From Linnemannia schmuckeri (taxonomy: Eukaryota; Mortierellomycota; Mortierellomycetes; Mortierellales; Mortierellaceae), in the NCBI GenBank assembly GCA_029449235.1, contig JANATG010000002.1, forward strand, positions 2,914,001 through 2,978,000: a stretch of DNA of 64,000 bases, given 5' to 3'. This document shows positions 22,652 to 33,199 of this stretch, piece by piece; positions within the stretch are counted from its first letter, which is position 1, and every line of letters starts with the position of its first letter. The translations under genes and the position numbers were made by a program. Under the pieces are notes generated by a model, which was not told the origin of the DNA, did no database searches, and worked only from the letters and a program-made list of their open reading frames with translations.

Positions 22652-24493
22652 AAGTTTGGTCGTATTTTGTGAAAAAAACTATTCTATCCTAGTTGACTAC
22701 ACCGTGGAGAGGCATAAAGGAAAGGGAAAGAATATTAGAAAAGTAGAAAGAGAGACTAAGGAAGAAAAAAAAAAAGACTGATATGGTTTGCTGTTTACCA
22801 CAAAAGAAGAACAAACAACCTCAGACCTACTATTGGGTAACCGGTGGTGGATCGAAAACAAACGGGTTCAGAAAATACAAAAGGCAATGCATGCATGGAT
22901 GCATGCGGCCAAGGCAAGAAAAACAAAATCAAAAAAAAAACAAACAACATACATATTTTGCCGATATATTCTTCTTCCTCCATGATGCATGACAGCAGCC
23001 ACAGGTGCGCAGTGGGTTACGATTGGTGCCGTTGGTGGATAACGAAAAACCTCTTGCTTGTCTATACAAATATCTTTGCTTCTATATTGTTGTCTCTCGG
23101 ATGTATTCAAGGAAAGATATTTGGCCAGCTTAAGAGTCACCGTTACAACTGGCACGCTTTTCTTTGTTTGCTGGATGCCAACAGCGTGCAAGTTTGGGTT
23201 TCCCTCGGAAGCAAGTCGATGTATATCACGTAGTAAACCATTCCTGCAAAATACAAAGTACTGGATCTTGGTCAGGGTGCATTGCTGATGCAAGTAAACT
23301 AAGATAACATGGTTATAGTTGCATAGTTATCGATGGATAGAAAACAACATATCTTACGCGTGTCGATATCCAGTTCTCACCTATGGAAACAATCATGAAA
23401 GGTGTATTTATGATATTTGACTTAAACAATCGGGTGTGACTGGAGAGTAGAGGAAGTGTGCTAGACAAACAAGTCAGCATTGACTATCGAGGGTTAAAAT
23501 GACAATAAAGGGGGATGTTCTCAACAGCTGTGACAATTGCTAAATGGAAAGAATGTAGAGGAAGCAAAAGAGCGAGCGGATGCGGCTGGGCTGATGTTTT
23601 GTTGCAGAGGGCAGAGTTCGATAGTAGGAGGGTAAAGTAGCTGTTATACTCTCAATCGACAATGAAATAACGAGAACGAGGGTTCTGTACTGCAAAGATA
23701 CATTTGTCATTATCGACGCTCTGCCTCTCCGCGAATATGTAAAAAGAGACAAAGAGCAAACAAGCGATTTCAAGCGCACTGCAACTACTACAGTAAATAT
23801 GCGACTGTCTAAACTACACAGACATCATATCTTAAAAAAAGAGCGCCAAATTCTACAATAGTTTGAGCTTAACGAGTTAACGAGGGCTGAGCCCAATTGC
23901 GGGGTGGATGTCCGATAACTTTATTTCTTCAGGAACCCTCACTTTACGTGATTTTTAGGCGCCGAGTGATCGCCGGGATCAACGGAAACGATCCTGGTGA
24001 TTTTCAGAGCAAGATGCAAAAGTCAGTGATGGTTACCTCTGCTGTTACTGTGTGGGTCTTGTTGTCCTTGCGCAAAAAAGAAAACACGTGGTACAAATGG
24101 ACAGAGGGCCTGGGCATGGTGCGTCTGGTATGTATGTGTGGATGGATCGTGCTCTTTAATTTTTTGCTCTTTGACAACGTGCCATGTTGGGAGGCTAAGG
24201 TGCATAGCCGTTTTGAAATTATATGGCCTAATTGCCTAATTGCAATACGAAAAACAAGAAAACTGTAAAAATTGCGAGCATCATTCCTCTCCTCTTTCTT
24301 CTTTCTTCTTTCTTCTTCCTCGTCATTCTCCTTCCTCCCTCTCTTTCATTTCTCTTCTCTTCGCCCCCGCTTCCATTACTTTCACTTTCCTTCCTCTTTA
24401 CCCTCTACTTCATATACATCAGCGAACTCCAGTAATCTACCAGTTAGAGCCTTAACTGGATAACGTCACTCCAGAAGCAGAAACTGATATAGA
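22652..24493. other. Intergenic between the two channel genes
   Basis: About 1.8 kb. It holds an A-rich stretch near 22766-22777, a GCATGCATGGATGCATGC near-palindrome at about 22888-22905, and a CT-rich block at 24285-24400 that is probably the promoter of the second channel gene. A 123-codon frame at 23897-24268 has one hydrophobic segment but no other support. Confidence 0.45.
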
Positions 24494-27400
24494 ATGAACC
24501 AGTACAGTCTGTTCCCTCATCACTTGAATAGCTCTGTGTACAGTTCTTCGAACAGTTCCAGGTTTGTCGACAGTCTTGGTAGTGACCTGGACATGCAACT
24601 GGAACCCCTTATGGACAAACGCAATCGACGAGCCGTCCAGCCCGAACCCGTTCGAGACGCTGTGCCTTTCGAAACATCGTCCATGGCAATCTATATCCCC
24701 GGCTTGGCAACAACTCCTGAAACATCCAGGCCTGGCACTCGTATGTCCCCACTCCAGGTTTTCATGGTCTATCCTCGTTTTTTCTTCACTATTAAGAATT
24801 GTGTTTGCAAATGCTGATTGACAAGGGTCTTCGTGTCGTCCCCTTTTGCCATTAGTTGCCAAGTGGTACTTTTATATGACCTCGAGGCAAGCCGGTGAAA
24901 AACACAACTGCGACATGGTCAATGGGTAAGTCAATTAGCTTTTTTTTTTTTTTTTTTTTTTTTTTGTTCAGGCCCTTCATTCTTTTGGAAGAGTCGATGC
25001 TCACGCTCTTGTTCGTTTGTGACCAATTTCAAAATAGATATCAACCACCTCTGAGGGTGTATGCGTCTTGCCAAAGAATTAATGTGAGCACTCATCCTCG
25101 ATAAACAAAGGAAAACCCATCAAACGACAGCACTGCTTCCTAAAAAGTTGACAAAAAAATATTCTGTCTTGCATTCATAGTGGACTTTACTCGACAAGGA
25201 TATGAGCGAAGGGCTCTATGACATTACTCTAGGGCTTTCAATCGAGGGGCTGATGTTAGAGACTATCGAGTCCATATCGATTACTGTTGTCAAGCAATCA
25301 CACTCTGAGCCTACGGAGGTACTTGAGGTGTCAATGTTTGTTTGTAAACAAAGAAACTGTGCATTAATGGAAGCACATAGTAGACACACTGACAACTCAT
25401 ACCTCCTTTGACTCATACTAGATAATCACAAGCAAGGACTTAAGGAACATGAAAATGGACCCTGCAATCCCGAAAGTCAAAGGCGCCATCAGGTTGAGAC
25501 TCCACCAACAAGTCCTCAAAAGCAGTAGGGAGAGCAAGGGTGATATCAAGTTTGTCATGGATATCAGAACATTCCCGGATGCCAAAGTTGATTCTGGCTC
25601 GATTGTGCTATATTACATGGAGACTTGCCAGAACGTATTTGGAGATGATAACTCAGGTAAAAAAAAAACAATCACTGTTAGTCGTTGATTTACTCTGCAT
25701 GAACGTGTAAGAAACTACAACCACTTGCAAGACTGATATAGCCTTTTTTGACCTTCGTGTTTTCAGATAGAAGTATGACAAGACACAAGCCATACACTTG
25801 GTCATTCAACTTCTATGGCAATGGCGAGTCAGATTACGATAAGGTGAGGCGGTCATCAAAGTCATTCTCCCATATTGCAGTGTCCGGGGATGGTTTCTAT
25901 GTCGTTACTCTGGCAACACTAGTAGCACTGGCAATTCCGGCAACACCGATATCGCGGGCAACACAAGCAACTCAAGCTGGATTGCTCGTATTGGAGGTGT
26001 GGGATGTCAGGAATTCTAGCACTGTGAGCAGAAATATCCCTTGTGCCAAAGCAACAATGGCCATGGCGGGCAATGCGTCACTGGATGTCGCCGTGTCATG
26101 GAGTGCTTCCATGATCGCACTTTTGGACATCAGCCCCATAAAGGTCTCTCCTAACAAAAAGGAGGGGCCCTCAAGCATGTTCAAAGTATTTACTTATCAG
26201 AGGGACGACAACGTCGACCACCGATCTCAGTCAAGGTTATGCTGCAACCCGGAATATTTCGACCGCTGTCCAAGCCTGAGCACATACATCGGCAACGGGA
26301 GATTCCACTTTATGTCGAGCCCTGGCGTGGATTTAGCCAACGAACTCTTTGTGACATGCGACGGCAAGGCTCTCAACGTGTACAATCCTTTCAAGCAATG
26401 GTCCCATATCCGCCACATTCCACTCGACAAGGAGTCTTCATTAGGATACTATGACCTCGGTGCAGCTTTGTCCAAGCATCTCCGGGGAAGTCATCTAGCG
26501 CTCGCCAGTCGGAACAAGCAACATATCACTGTGTGGAACATTGAGAAGGGAGCCGTGGTGTCATTTATGGATCGTCCAGCAACCAACACCTTTGCTCTGT
26601 CATCCGATGGGCTGCTTATGGCATTCGCACGCCGACAACATATTAGCCTTCATTACGCTACGACTGGGACTATGATCGGAGCTTGTCAACTGCAAGAATT
26701 GACTAACAGCGACCTTATCACCGGTGTTTCTTTCATTGAAGGCGACAAGCGAATCATGGTCGAGACGAACTGCAAGGATCCAGGCCTTGGCCCACAGTAC
26801 TTAGGATTCATCATCGATACTACCACCTTGACCGTAGAGGATCGGTACTTCATGCCATCCAGAGTCTTTTTTCATTCTGCCTCGGAGGCCAGAGAGCGTC
26901 TGGTGTGCTTGCATCACTACACATTGGACCTAGTCCCTCTGGAGGACAGGATTGTCTCGACCCCTGCCTTATTGCAGAAGAAAAGATGCGATGACCACTG
27001 CACAGTTCATTGGTCCAGTCTGAATAGTCTGCCCACCGCCCTGCTCGTGCCGTCGTCTGGCCTACATTTTAAGGCCCAGAGACTACCTGCATCGGTAGCT
27101 ATCTCGGCCTCAAAAATCAGCAACCCACTCGAGGAAAAGTTAATCTTCCAGGCGCCGGGTGAATACGATACCGCTGCCTTCCTTGCTTCACACTCTTGCC
27201 TTATCGTCCAACGCTCATCCTTGATCATGATCTGGAAGCTACCGAGGACTACCTCTGGCAACCTCCAGCTTATTCTTGTGCACAATCTCGGACCAGATCT
27301 GGACTGGCGAGTCTGTCGAGAGCAAAGGATATTCTCGCACAACCCTCATGTCGACACGAGCGAAAAGGATGTATATCTGGATATCGAGCACCCATTCACC

Positions 27401-30147
27401 TCGGACAACAGTAAGTGGTTCGTGGGTGGCGTAATGGCTCTGGTCCAGCAGTTTGTTGATGCGAATGAGACTTATCGGGATCATATATTTCATTATCTCG
27501 GACGTCACATCAACACATATCCGGACCCGGAGATCATGACAAGTGTCCTTGGCCTAATTTGCAGCGCTTGGTCTTCCGATGACCATGAGTTGTATTGCTC
27601 CTTTTTAAAGGCACTGCTCTCTTCTCCTTTTACGCGTTGGATCCCACAGCCCGATCTTGAAAAAGCCTTGAACCCTCTCATGATTTTCCTCGACCTGTCC
27701 AAAAAGGACGCACGAATCATTGCGCTTGCAGAAATCATTATCGATTACTGCATTGACGCGGCCAAAGTCAGCAGAGACTCTAGCTTTCTCGCGCCTGTTG
27801 CACGCTCCCTTGCCACCTTGGTTGAACGCAAGGGTCCCCACTCAGAACTGGCACTCAAGTCTCTGCGAGGGTTTGCCCATGTACCTGTCAGCCATCGCTC
27901 CTATGTGATCGATCACCATACCATCTCGTACCCACCCGAGGAGTGCTGGAAGTTCTGGACTCGAGAAAGGACCAAGTTGTTTCAAACCCCGGATCCGATT
28001 TTGCAGCTGTCTACATTGCCAAAACAAGATCCTTCGAGCGCCAACTTTACACGCGAGCTCTATGCAGCGAATTTTGACCTTCTTTGGAAACAGAGGCAAG
28101 GGGCAAAGAGCGTACTTTTTCTTGCGAGGCCGGTCAAAGGTCAGAATCACTATTCGTGGCCCAGTTTTTTGTTCCATATGATTGCTCAGAAGTTTGGCGC
28201 TGCCGGCAATTTGGCTGTTGAGTGTCACCCGTTCGATCTCAAAGAGCTGGACAACCCAGCCATAGCGGCACTGGTCGACTACAAATGGTAACTTCATTTC
28301 GCGAAGGGCTTTGTCGTAATGTATCGCTTGTAGATACAAATAATTAACTGGTCGTTCCAAACACCTTTACCCGCCCCGCAATTAGGAATACGATTGGCTA
28401 CCGATACTGGCTGGTACGGTTCCTGAGCGAGTGCTGCTACTACGTCCTAGTCCTCGTCGCGATCTTTAAGCAGGTCTATGGAGATCACACAGAAACCCTA
28501 CCCGGGCTCTTTATTGCTGTGATCGCAGCCTCGGCTGTCTTCTTGTTCCTTGAGGCGGTTCAGTACTTCAACAATCCCAACCGCTACTTTAGGTAAGAGT
28601 AGCATAATAGCAATACTTTGCCACGTTTTCCATTTGTCGAAGTATTACTCACTCGGCTTTTCGTTCTTTTTATTTAATGTCAAAATGGAATAGTCCGACG
28701 TTCAGAACCTACAACATTGCAGACCTACTGGCGTTCCTATCTCCTATGGTTGGGAGCATTTATCAACTCCTTATTATCTTTGGTCACATATCTGGTGACA
28801 AAAATCTGGGCTTCTTAAGCTTCTCAGTCCTCTTCATTAGTTTGCACATGGTATGGACGCCATATATGATCGTCGTGATGTCTCTTAATGACTGATACCC
28901 AAATTTCATCTACATGCTATTAACACATCTACTCATCAATATACGACCTTCTTCTTGAAATAGCTGTTTGAGTTGCGGGTTGTCAAAAGTGTCTGCCATT
29001 TCGTCACGATCATTATCCAAGTCATCAGGACGATCCGCGTGTTCTTCTTTGTCTTTGCCGGAGGCATCCTCGGTTTCACGGTCGCAATCCTCCACCTCCT
29101 TCGTGGTTGTCTCAACAGCTCGTGCTCCAATCTTTCAAAGGATTTTCCGACAAACTTTTTTGAGTCTGTCTCCGCTGTGTACTTTGTCATGGTAAGCGCA
29201 AAGGCGCTAAGGAGGCGCCACATGTGCGCATAACAAAAGAAACCTTGAGCCTGCATGTACTTGTTGCCAACTGATGGTTGCGCTGCTTCGTCTTCTGCTT
29301 TCCATTTTTTAGGGCGGTCGATATGATCCATTTGACAACGATTTTAAATCTGGCAACTGGGCATTCCACTTGATGTTGATCGTGTTCTTCTTTTTCACGG
29401 TCATTCTCATGTTGAACGTGCTTATTGGTACGCTGCTTCTTGCTCGCTCTTCTCTTTTGTCAGAGTTTGTGGTAGTCTACATTTTGTTAATTCTAACCCC
29501 ATTTCTCTTGCTTCTCTTTCTCCCCTTTACAGCGCTGATCAACCTGGCATTCAACAACGGTGATCAGACCTGGCGTCTGACATGGCTGGAAAACAGAATG
29601 CGTTATGTCGAAAGCGCCGAAAACATGACATATATCTTCCCAGGTAACTTTACACACCCTTTTCCTTCTATGCGTGTTCCCTTGTGTTCCTATTGTTCAG
29701 TTTCAATTCAAAGGTGCACGTACTAAAGATAGCATCAATTACATCGTCCATCGAGTAGGTTTCCGAGAAAAACAGAGCTGCTTCCCATCCACAGTATTTT
29801 ACTCCGCGACGCCACAGCAAGTCCGGAACTATGACAAGGAGACCAAGCGACTGATCGAGGACTTTGCGCCGACAGTCGCTCGACCTGATGGGGCTTCGAA
29901 GGGAGGAGGAGGGGAGGATGACATTACCAGCATGCAGCTGTACTTTGAGCAGAAGCAAGCAATTAACAACTTGAGGTCGGAGTTGGAGAATGGGATCAAG
30001 GGAGAGCTACAGGGCTTGAGAGATGAGAATGCAGTACTGCGAGCGCAGGTGGGCGATCTGCAGCAGCAATTGAGTAGTTTGCCTGGTCAGATCGTGGCTC
30101 TTCTCAGGGCAGACAAAACTCAGCCCCCTGTCCCTCGACCCTTTTAG
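24494..30147 (+). CDS. Giant ion-transport-domain channel with WD40-like N-terminal region (copy B)
   Basis: Tandem paralogue of the upstream gene with the same 12-exon plan; 1487 aa. Exons: 24494-24740, 24856-24925, 25038-25083, 25181-25318, 25422-25656, 25767-28287, 28386-28592, 28694-28850, 28964-29191, 29313-29427, 29533-29643, 29759-30147. Exons 2, 3, 9, 10 and 11 have exactly the same lengths as in copy A (70, 46, 228, 115, 111 nt). Copy B has a shorter start and lacks the long Ser/Thr-rich insertion of copy A's exon 6. WD40-like strands include HITVWNIEKGAVVSFMD. The membrane part starts near residue 1086; the pore-like segment is YFVMGGRYDPFDNDF (about 1280-1294), the last segment IVFFFFTVILMLNVLI, followed by RMRYVESAENMTY, shared with copy A. 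A coiled coil ends the protein. Function inferred from architecture only. Confidence 0.85.
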
Positions 30148-30499
30148 TTCTTTTCTGTGCACACGCCAACAATAAAAAGAATAAAAAGAAGAGCAATGCA
30201 AACTTGGTCTAGTCCGTCCCCTTCAGACGCTGTCTCTGAAAAAAATTGTTCTTGGCTCCGTTTGCTCCAGTCCCTCTCCTTCTCTCCCCTTTTCCATTTC
30301 TGAATCGCTGAATCAGCTCCCTTCTATTTGTTGGCTCCAACATGATCACTCGACCCATGAACTCCATTCTCGGCACGATTCACCACAAGCTACCAACATA
30401 TAAAAGCCAGCATGAGTTTTTCCCTCAACAGCCAACAACCAACAAATACATACCCTCATATACACACACGTCGCCACAAACACGCAGATAATTCAATAA
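30148..30499. other. Intergenic, promoter of the following gene
   Basis: 352 bp containing AATAAAAAG polyadenylation-like sites near 30170-30185 for the channel gene and a TATA box at 30399-30406 for the next gene. Confidence 0.5.
30399..30406 (+). promoter_or_regulatory. TATA box
   Basis: TATAAAAG about 95 bp before the ATG at 30500. Confidence 0.6.
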
Positions 30500-31279
30500 A
30501 TGACCACTTTGAGCGCTATCCCCGACCAAACGTCGACTATCCCTTCTTCTACTTGGGCCCTGGATGTCCAGTCGATCCTCGCCTCTGACTCGGCCACTCT
30601 GGACCCCTCGATGACTAAGGACCAAATCCTCGAGATCGGGCACTTTCTTACCAAGAACAACATCCACCTGACTCGCCTCAGCCTCAACGAAGGGTTCAAG
30701 GATCTGCAAGAAGCCCTCAAGGAGTTTTTTGAACTCCCCTGCTGTTCGCAGCTCGAGTCCCTGGAAAATAAGGCTAGTGGATCGAGTTTTGCCCAGATCC
30801 TCTTGGCGACCTCTTCTACTGCTGTTGAAACCCCCGTGGAACTGGATCAAGTACCCGACAACGCCTTTGTGACCAAAAAGGCTCCCTTTATCAAGACTCT
30901 CAAGAACCTGCGCCTCGGATACAATTCGGACTCACCACAGGCCGGGACAGACATTGCAGTCTTCAACGGTCTGTTGAAGCATATGAGTGAACTGGAGTCG
31001 TTTATTCTTGCCCAGCCCCTCGATAGTCTGGCACTCCTCGAAGGGCTGTCGAACTCCCTGCCTCATTTGCAGAAGTTGTCGATTGTGATGAACAATGAGA
31101 GCGGGTTGGAGGAGGAGGAGGTTGTCTCGAAGATTAAAGAGGAGTTGTTGCCTGGAGTGAAGGATTTGGAGGTCGAGATCGATGAGCGCGAGTCTAGTTA
31201 TTACCTTAACCTGAGCCGCGATCGTCACTTCCAGGCCTTTATCCGTCGCTTCGGAGGCGAGCGCAAGCAGCAAGCATGA
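30500..31279 (+). CDS. 259-aa protein of unknown function, weakly leucine-rich
   Basis: Single-exon gene with a TATA box at 30399 and AATAAA at 31362. No signal peptide or membrane segment. The sequence is Leu-rich with repeated helix/strand-like elements (LTRLSLNEGFKDLQEALKEF; FIKTLKNLRLGYNSDSP; MSELESFILAQPLDSLALL; LPHLQKLSIVMNN), somewhat like degenerate leucine-rich repeats, and an acidic stretch GLEEEEVVSKIKEELL near the C-terminus. It ends in a basic tail (RRFGGERKQQA). I do not recognise the family. The complete frame, the promoter element and the polyadenylation signal support a real gene. Confidence 0.75.
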   Translation: MTTLSAIPDQTSTIPSSTWALDVQSILASDSATLDPSMTKDQILEIGHFLTKNNIHLTRLSLNEGFKDLQEALKEFFELPCCSQLESLENKASGSSFAQILLATSSTAVETPVELDQVPDNAFVTKKAPFIKTLKNLRLGYNSDSPQAGTDIAVFNGLLKHMSELESFILAQPLDSLALLEGLSNSLPHLQKLSIVMNNESGLEEEEVVSKIKEELLPGVKDLEVEIDERESSYYLNLSRDRHFQAFIRRFGGERKQQA

Positions 31280-31379
31280 GACAGACATGAATAGGAGCGT
31301 GGAAGAAGAGAGAGGGAAGCGGCCAATGCTGTTGACAAGGGAACACTTATGAATATTCATTAATAAACATTCAGTAGAC

Positions 31380-31381
<2 letters not shown>

Positions 31382-31428
<47 letters not shown>
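31382..31428. repeat. 47-nt T homopolymer
   Basis: Uninterrupted T run about 100 bp after the stop of the 259-aa protein gene and 15 bp past its AATAAA signal. Length is likely to vary between reads or strains. Confidence 0.95.
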
Positions 31429-31579
31429 CGCACGCGGTCTGTTTGTTGTCCTTGAATGTTCCAAAGGCTCTCCTTTTAAAAATCACACTCGGCTCGGATG
31501 ATTCGATTTCCACCTTTCTTTCCCTTTCCTCTTTCTTTCAACTTCTCCGCAAATATACACACACCCGACTAAAAGAAAT

Positions 31580-32993
31580 ATGGCAAAGGAAGAGCCCTCC
31601 AAGTTGGTGCTGATAGAGAAACGTGGCACCACCACCATCATCACGATCAACAGACCTCACAAACGCAACTGTGTTAACGGACCCACCGCCAGGGCTCTCT
31701 ACCAGGCCTTCCTCGACTTTGACTCCGATGCAACCGTATGTGGCAGGCTTGGTTTATTGATATTCTCGTGTCGCAGAGTGCAGGATCCGATGGTATTACA
31801 TCATGTTAACAAAAACACACCTTGTCGTCTTCTACAATAACTGGCATTTCTAGGCTGCCGTGGCTGTTTTGACTGGAGCAGGTGAGCTGTCGCCTTTGCA
31901 TGTATACTTTTCCTAATTCATGACGGACCTCTCTATTTGGTTACTAACATGCAAGTGTCAAAATGTCGTTTATAATATAGGAGGAAACTTTTGCGCAGGC
32001 GCCGGTGAGTAGCCCAAATGTGTGTATCTGGCTCTATATGTATCCTCTCAAGGATGCTCAGGAAATTCATCACGTTTCCCAATATCAACGCTCTTTAGAC
32101 CTTGCGGCAGTTTTGAACCAAGACGAAGCCAATCCCATGTCAGCCGAGTGGGAAGACACGCTCCCCGGTCCCATTGGACCCATGGGGTAACTATATCTTC
32201 CTCGCTCACCATTAACATTGTTGTGTCCGTGGAAGTGTGTTCATTTATTAATCATTTTTCCATTATTTTTCCTAACTCTACAATAAAAACACTAGCCCGA
32301 GTCGCATGGTTCTGTCAAAGCCGGTGATTGCGGCGATCTCTGGGTTCGCTGTTGCTGGTGGTTTAGAGCTGGCACTTTGGTGTGACATTAGAATTGTTGA
32401 CACGACCGCAACTTTGGGTGTGTTTTGTCGTCTGAGGGGTGTGCCCCTAATTGATGGAGGCACCGTCCGTCTTCCACAGGTGGTTGGTCGTGGTGTTGCC
32501 ATGGACCTGATGCTAACAGGGTAATACCATTAATCGTTAACAATTGACAGTGGATGCATATTTGTCCCTGTCCTTTTGTCCCTGGCCGATTTCTGTTTCT
32601 GTCGCGTGCTGTCCTTGAGAAAAGAATGTTAATTAACCCGTATCTTTTGAAATATGGCCTTTTAGACGCGCGGTCAAGGCCGAAGAGGCACTCAAGATCA
32701 AGCTGGCGGCATGCTACCCGTCCTCCTACGAGACAGTTAATTCAACACCCGCCCTCGAACAAGCCTTGGCTCTCGCATCCTTGCTGGCAGAACATCCTCA
32801 GGTGTGCATGCGCAATGACCGGTTGAGCACACATCTAGCGAATCCAATCCGTGAGGCGATGTTGAAGGAGTATGAGCTCGGTCTTGAGACATTGACGAGC
32901 GGCGAATTTGTGCAAGCAATCACAAAGTTCTTTGAGGCGACTGATGAAAAGAAGAAGAAGGGGGAGGGGAAGAAGAGCTCGGCAAAGTTGTGA
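31580..32993 (+). CDS. Enoyl-CoA hydratase/isomerase (crotonase) family protein, probably peroxisomal
   Basis: About 290 aa in six exons: 31580-31735, 31854-31881, 31981-32004, 32053-32186, 32296-32520, 32666-32993. Crotonase features: RPHKRNCVN near the start, LTGAGGNFCAGAD (oxyanion hole, spanning the micro-exons), KPVIAAISGFAVAGGLELAL, and GVPLIDGGTVRLPQVVGRG in the active-site region. The protein ends SSAKL, whose last three residues (AKL) fit a PTS1 peroxisomal signal, so a role in peroxisomal acyl-CoA metabolism is likely. Oddity: canonical GT-AG splicing of exon 3 to exon 4 leaves one extra G. The family motif GADAQEI needs GCC joined directly to GATGCT. Either a non-canonical boundary is used, one base is wrong in the assembly, or the gene is damaged. 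All other junctions are in phase. Confidence 0.8.
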
Positions 32994-33002
32994 AAAGGGA
33001 TA

Positions 33003-33027
33003 TTTTTTTTTTTTTTTTTTTTTTTTT
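33003..33027. repeat. 25-nt T homopolymer
   Basis: Begins 10 bp after the crotonase stop codon. A similar T run follows the dCMP deaminase stop by 7 bp. Confidence 0.9.
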
Positions 33028-33199
33028 GAGTGTGAAAAGGGAGAGACACAGAAATAAGGAGGCAGCAGGGAGGTGTTACATGCCCCGTAATAAATGATCC
33101 AAAAGAGGATAAGTTGGTGCACGCCCCTTATTTTTTGCTTGGTCTTCAACTTGCAAACACATTTACACTCCTGAATCATTCACAAGAAACAAGGACACC

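Noticed and set aside
23897..24268. 123-codon frame between the channel genes
   Set aside because: One hydrophobic stretch but no recognisable family, promoter or splice partner.
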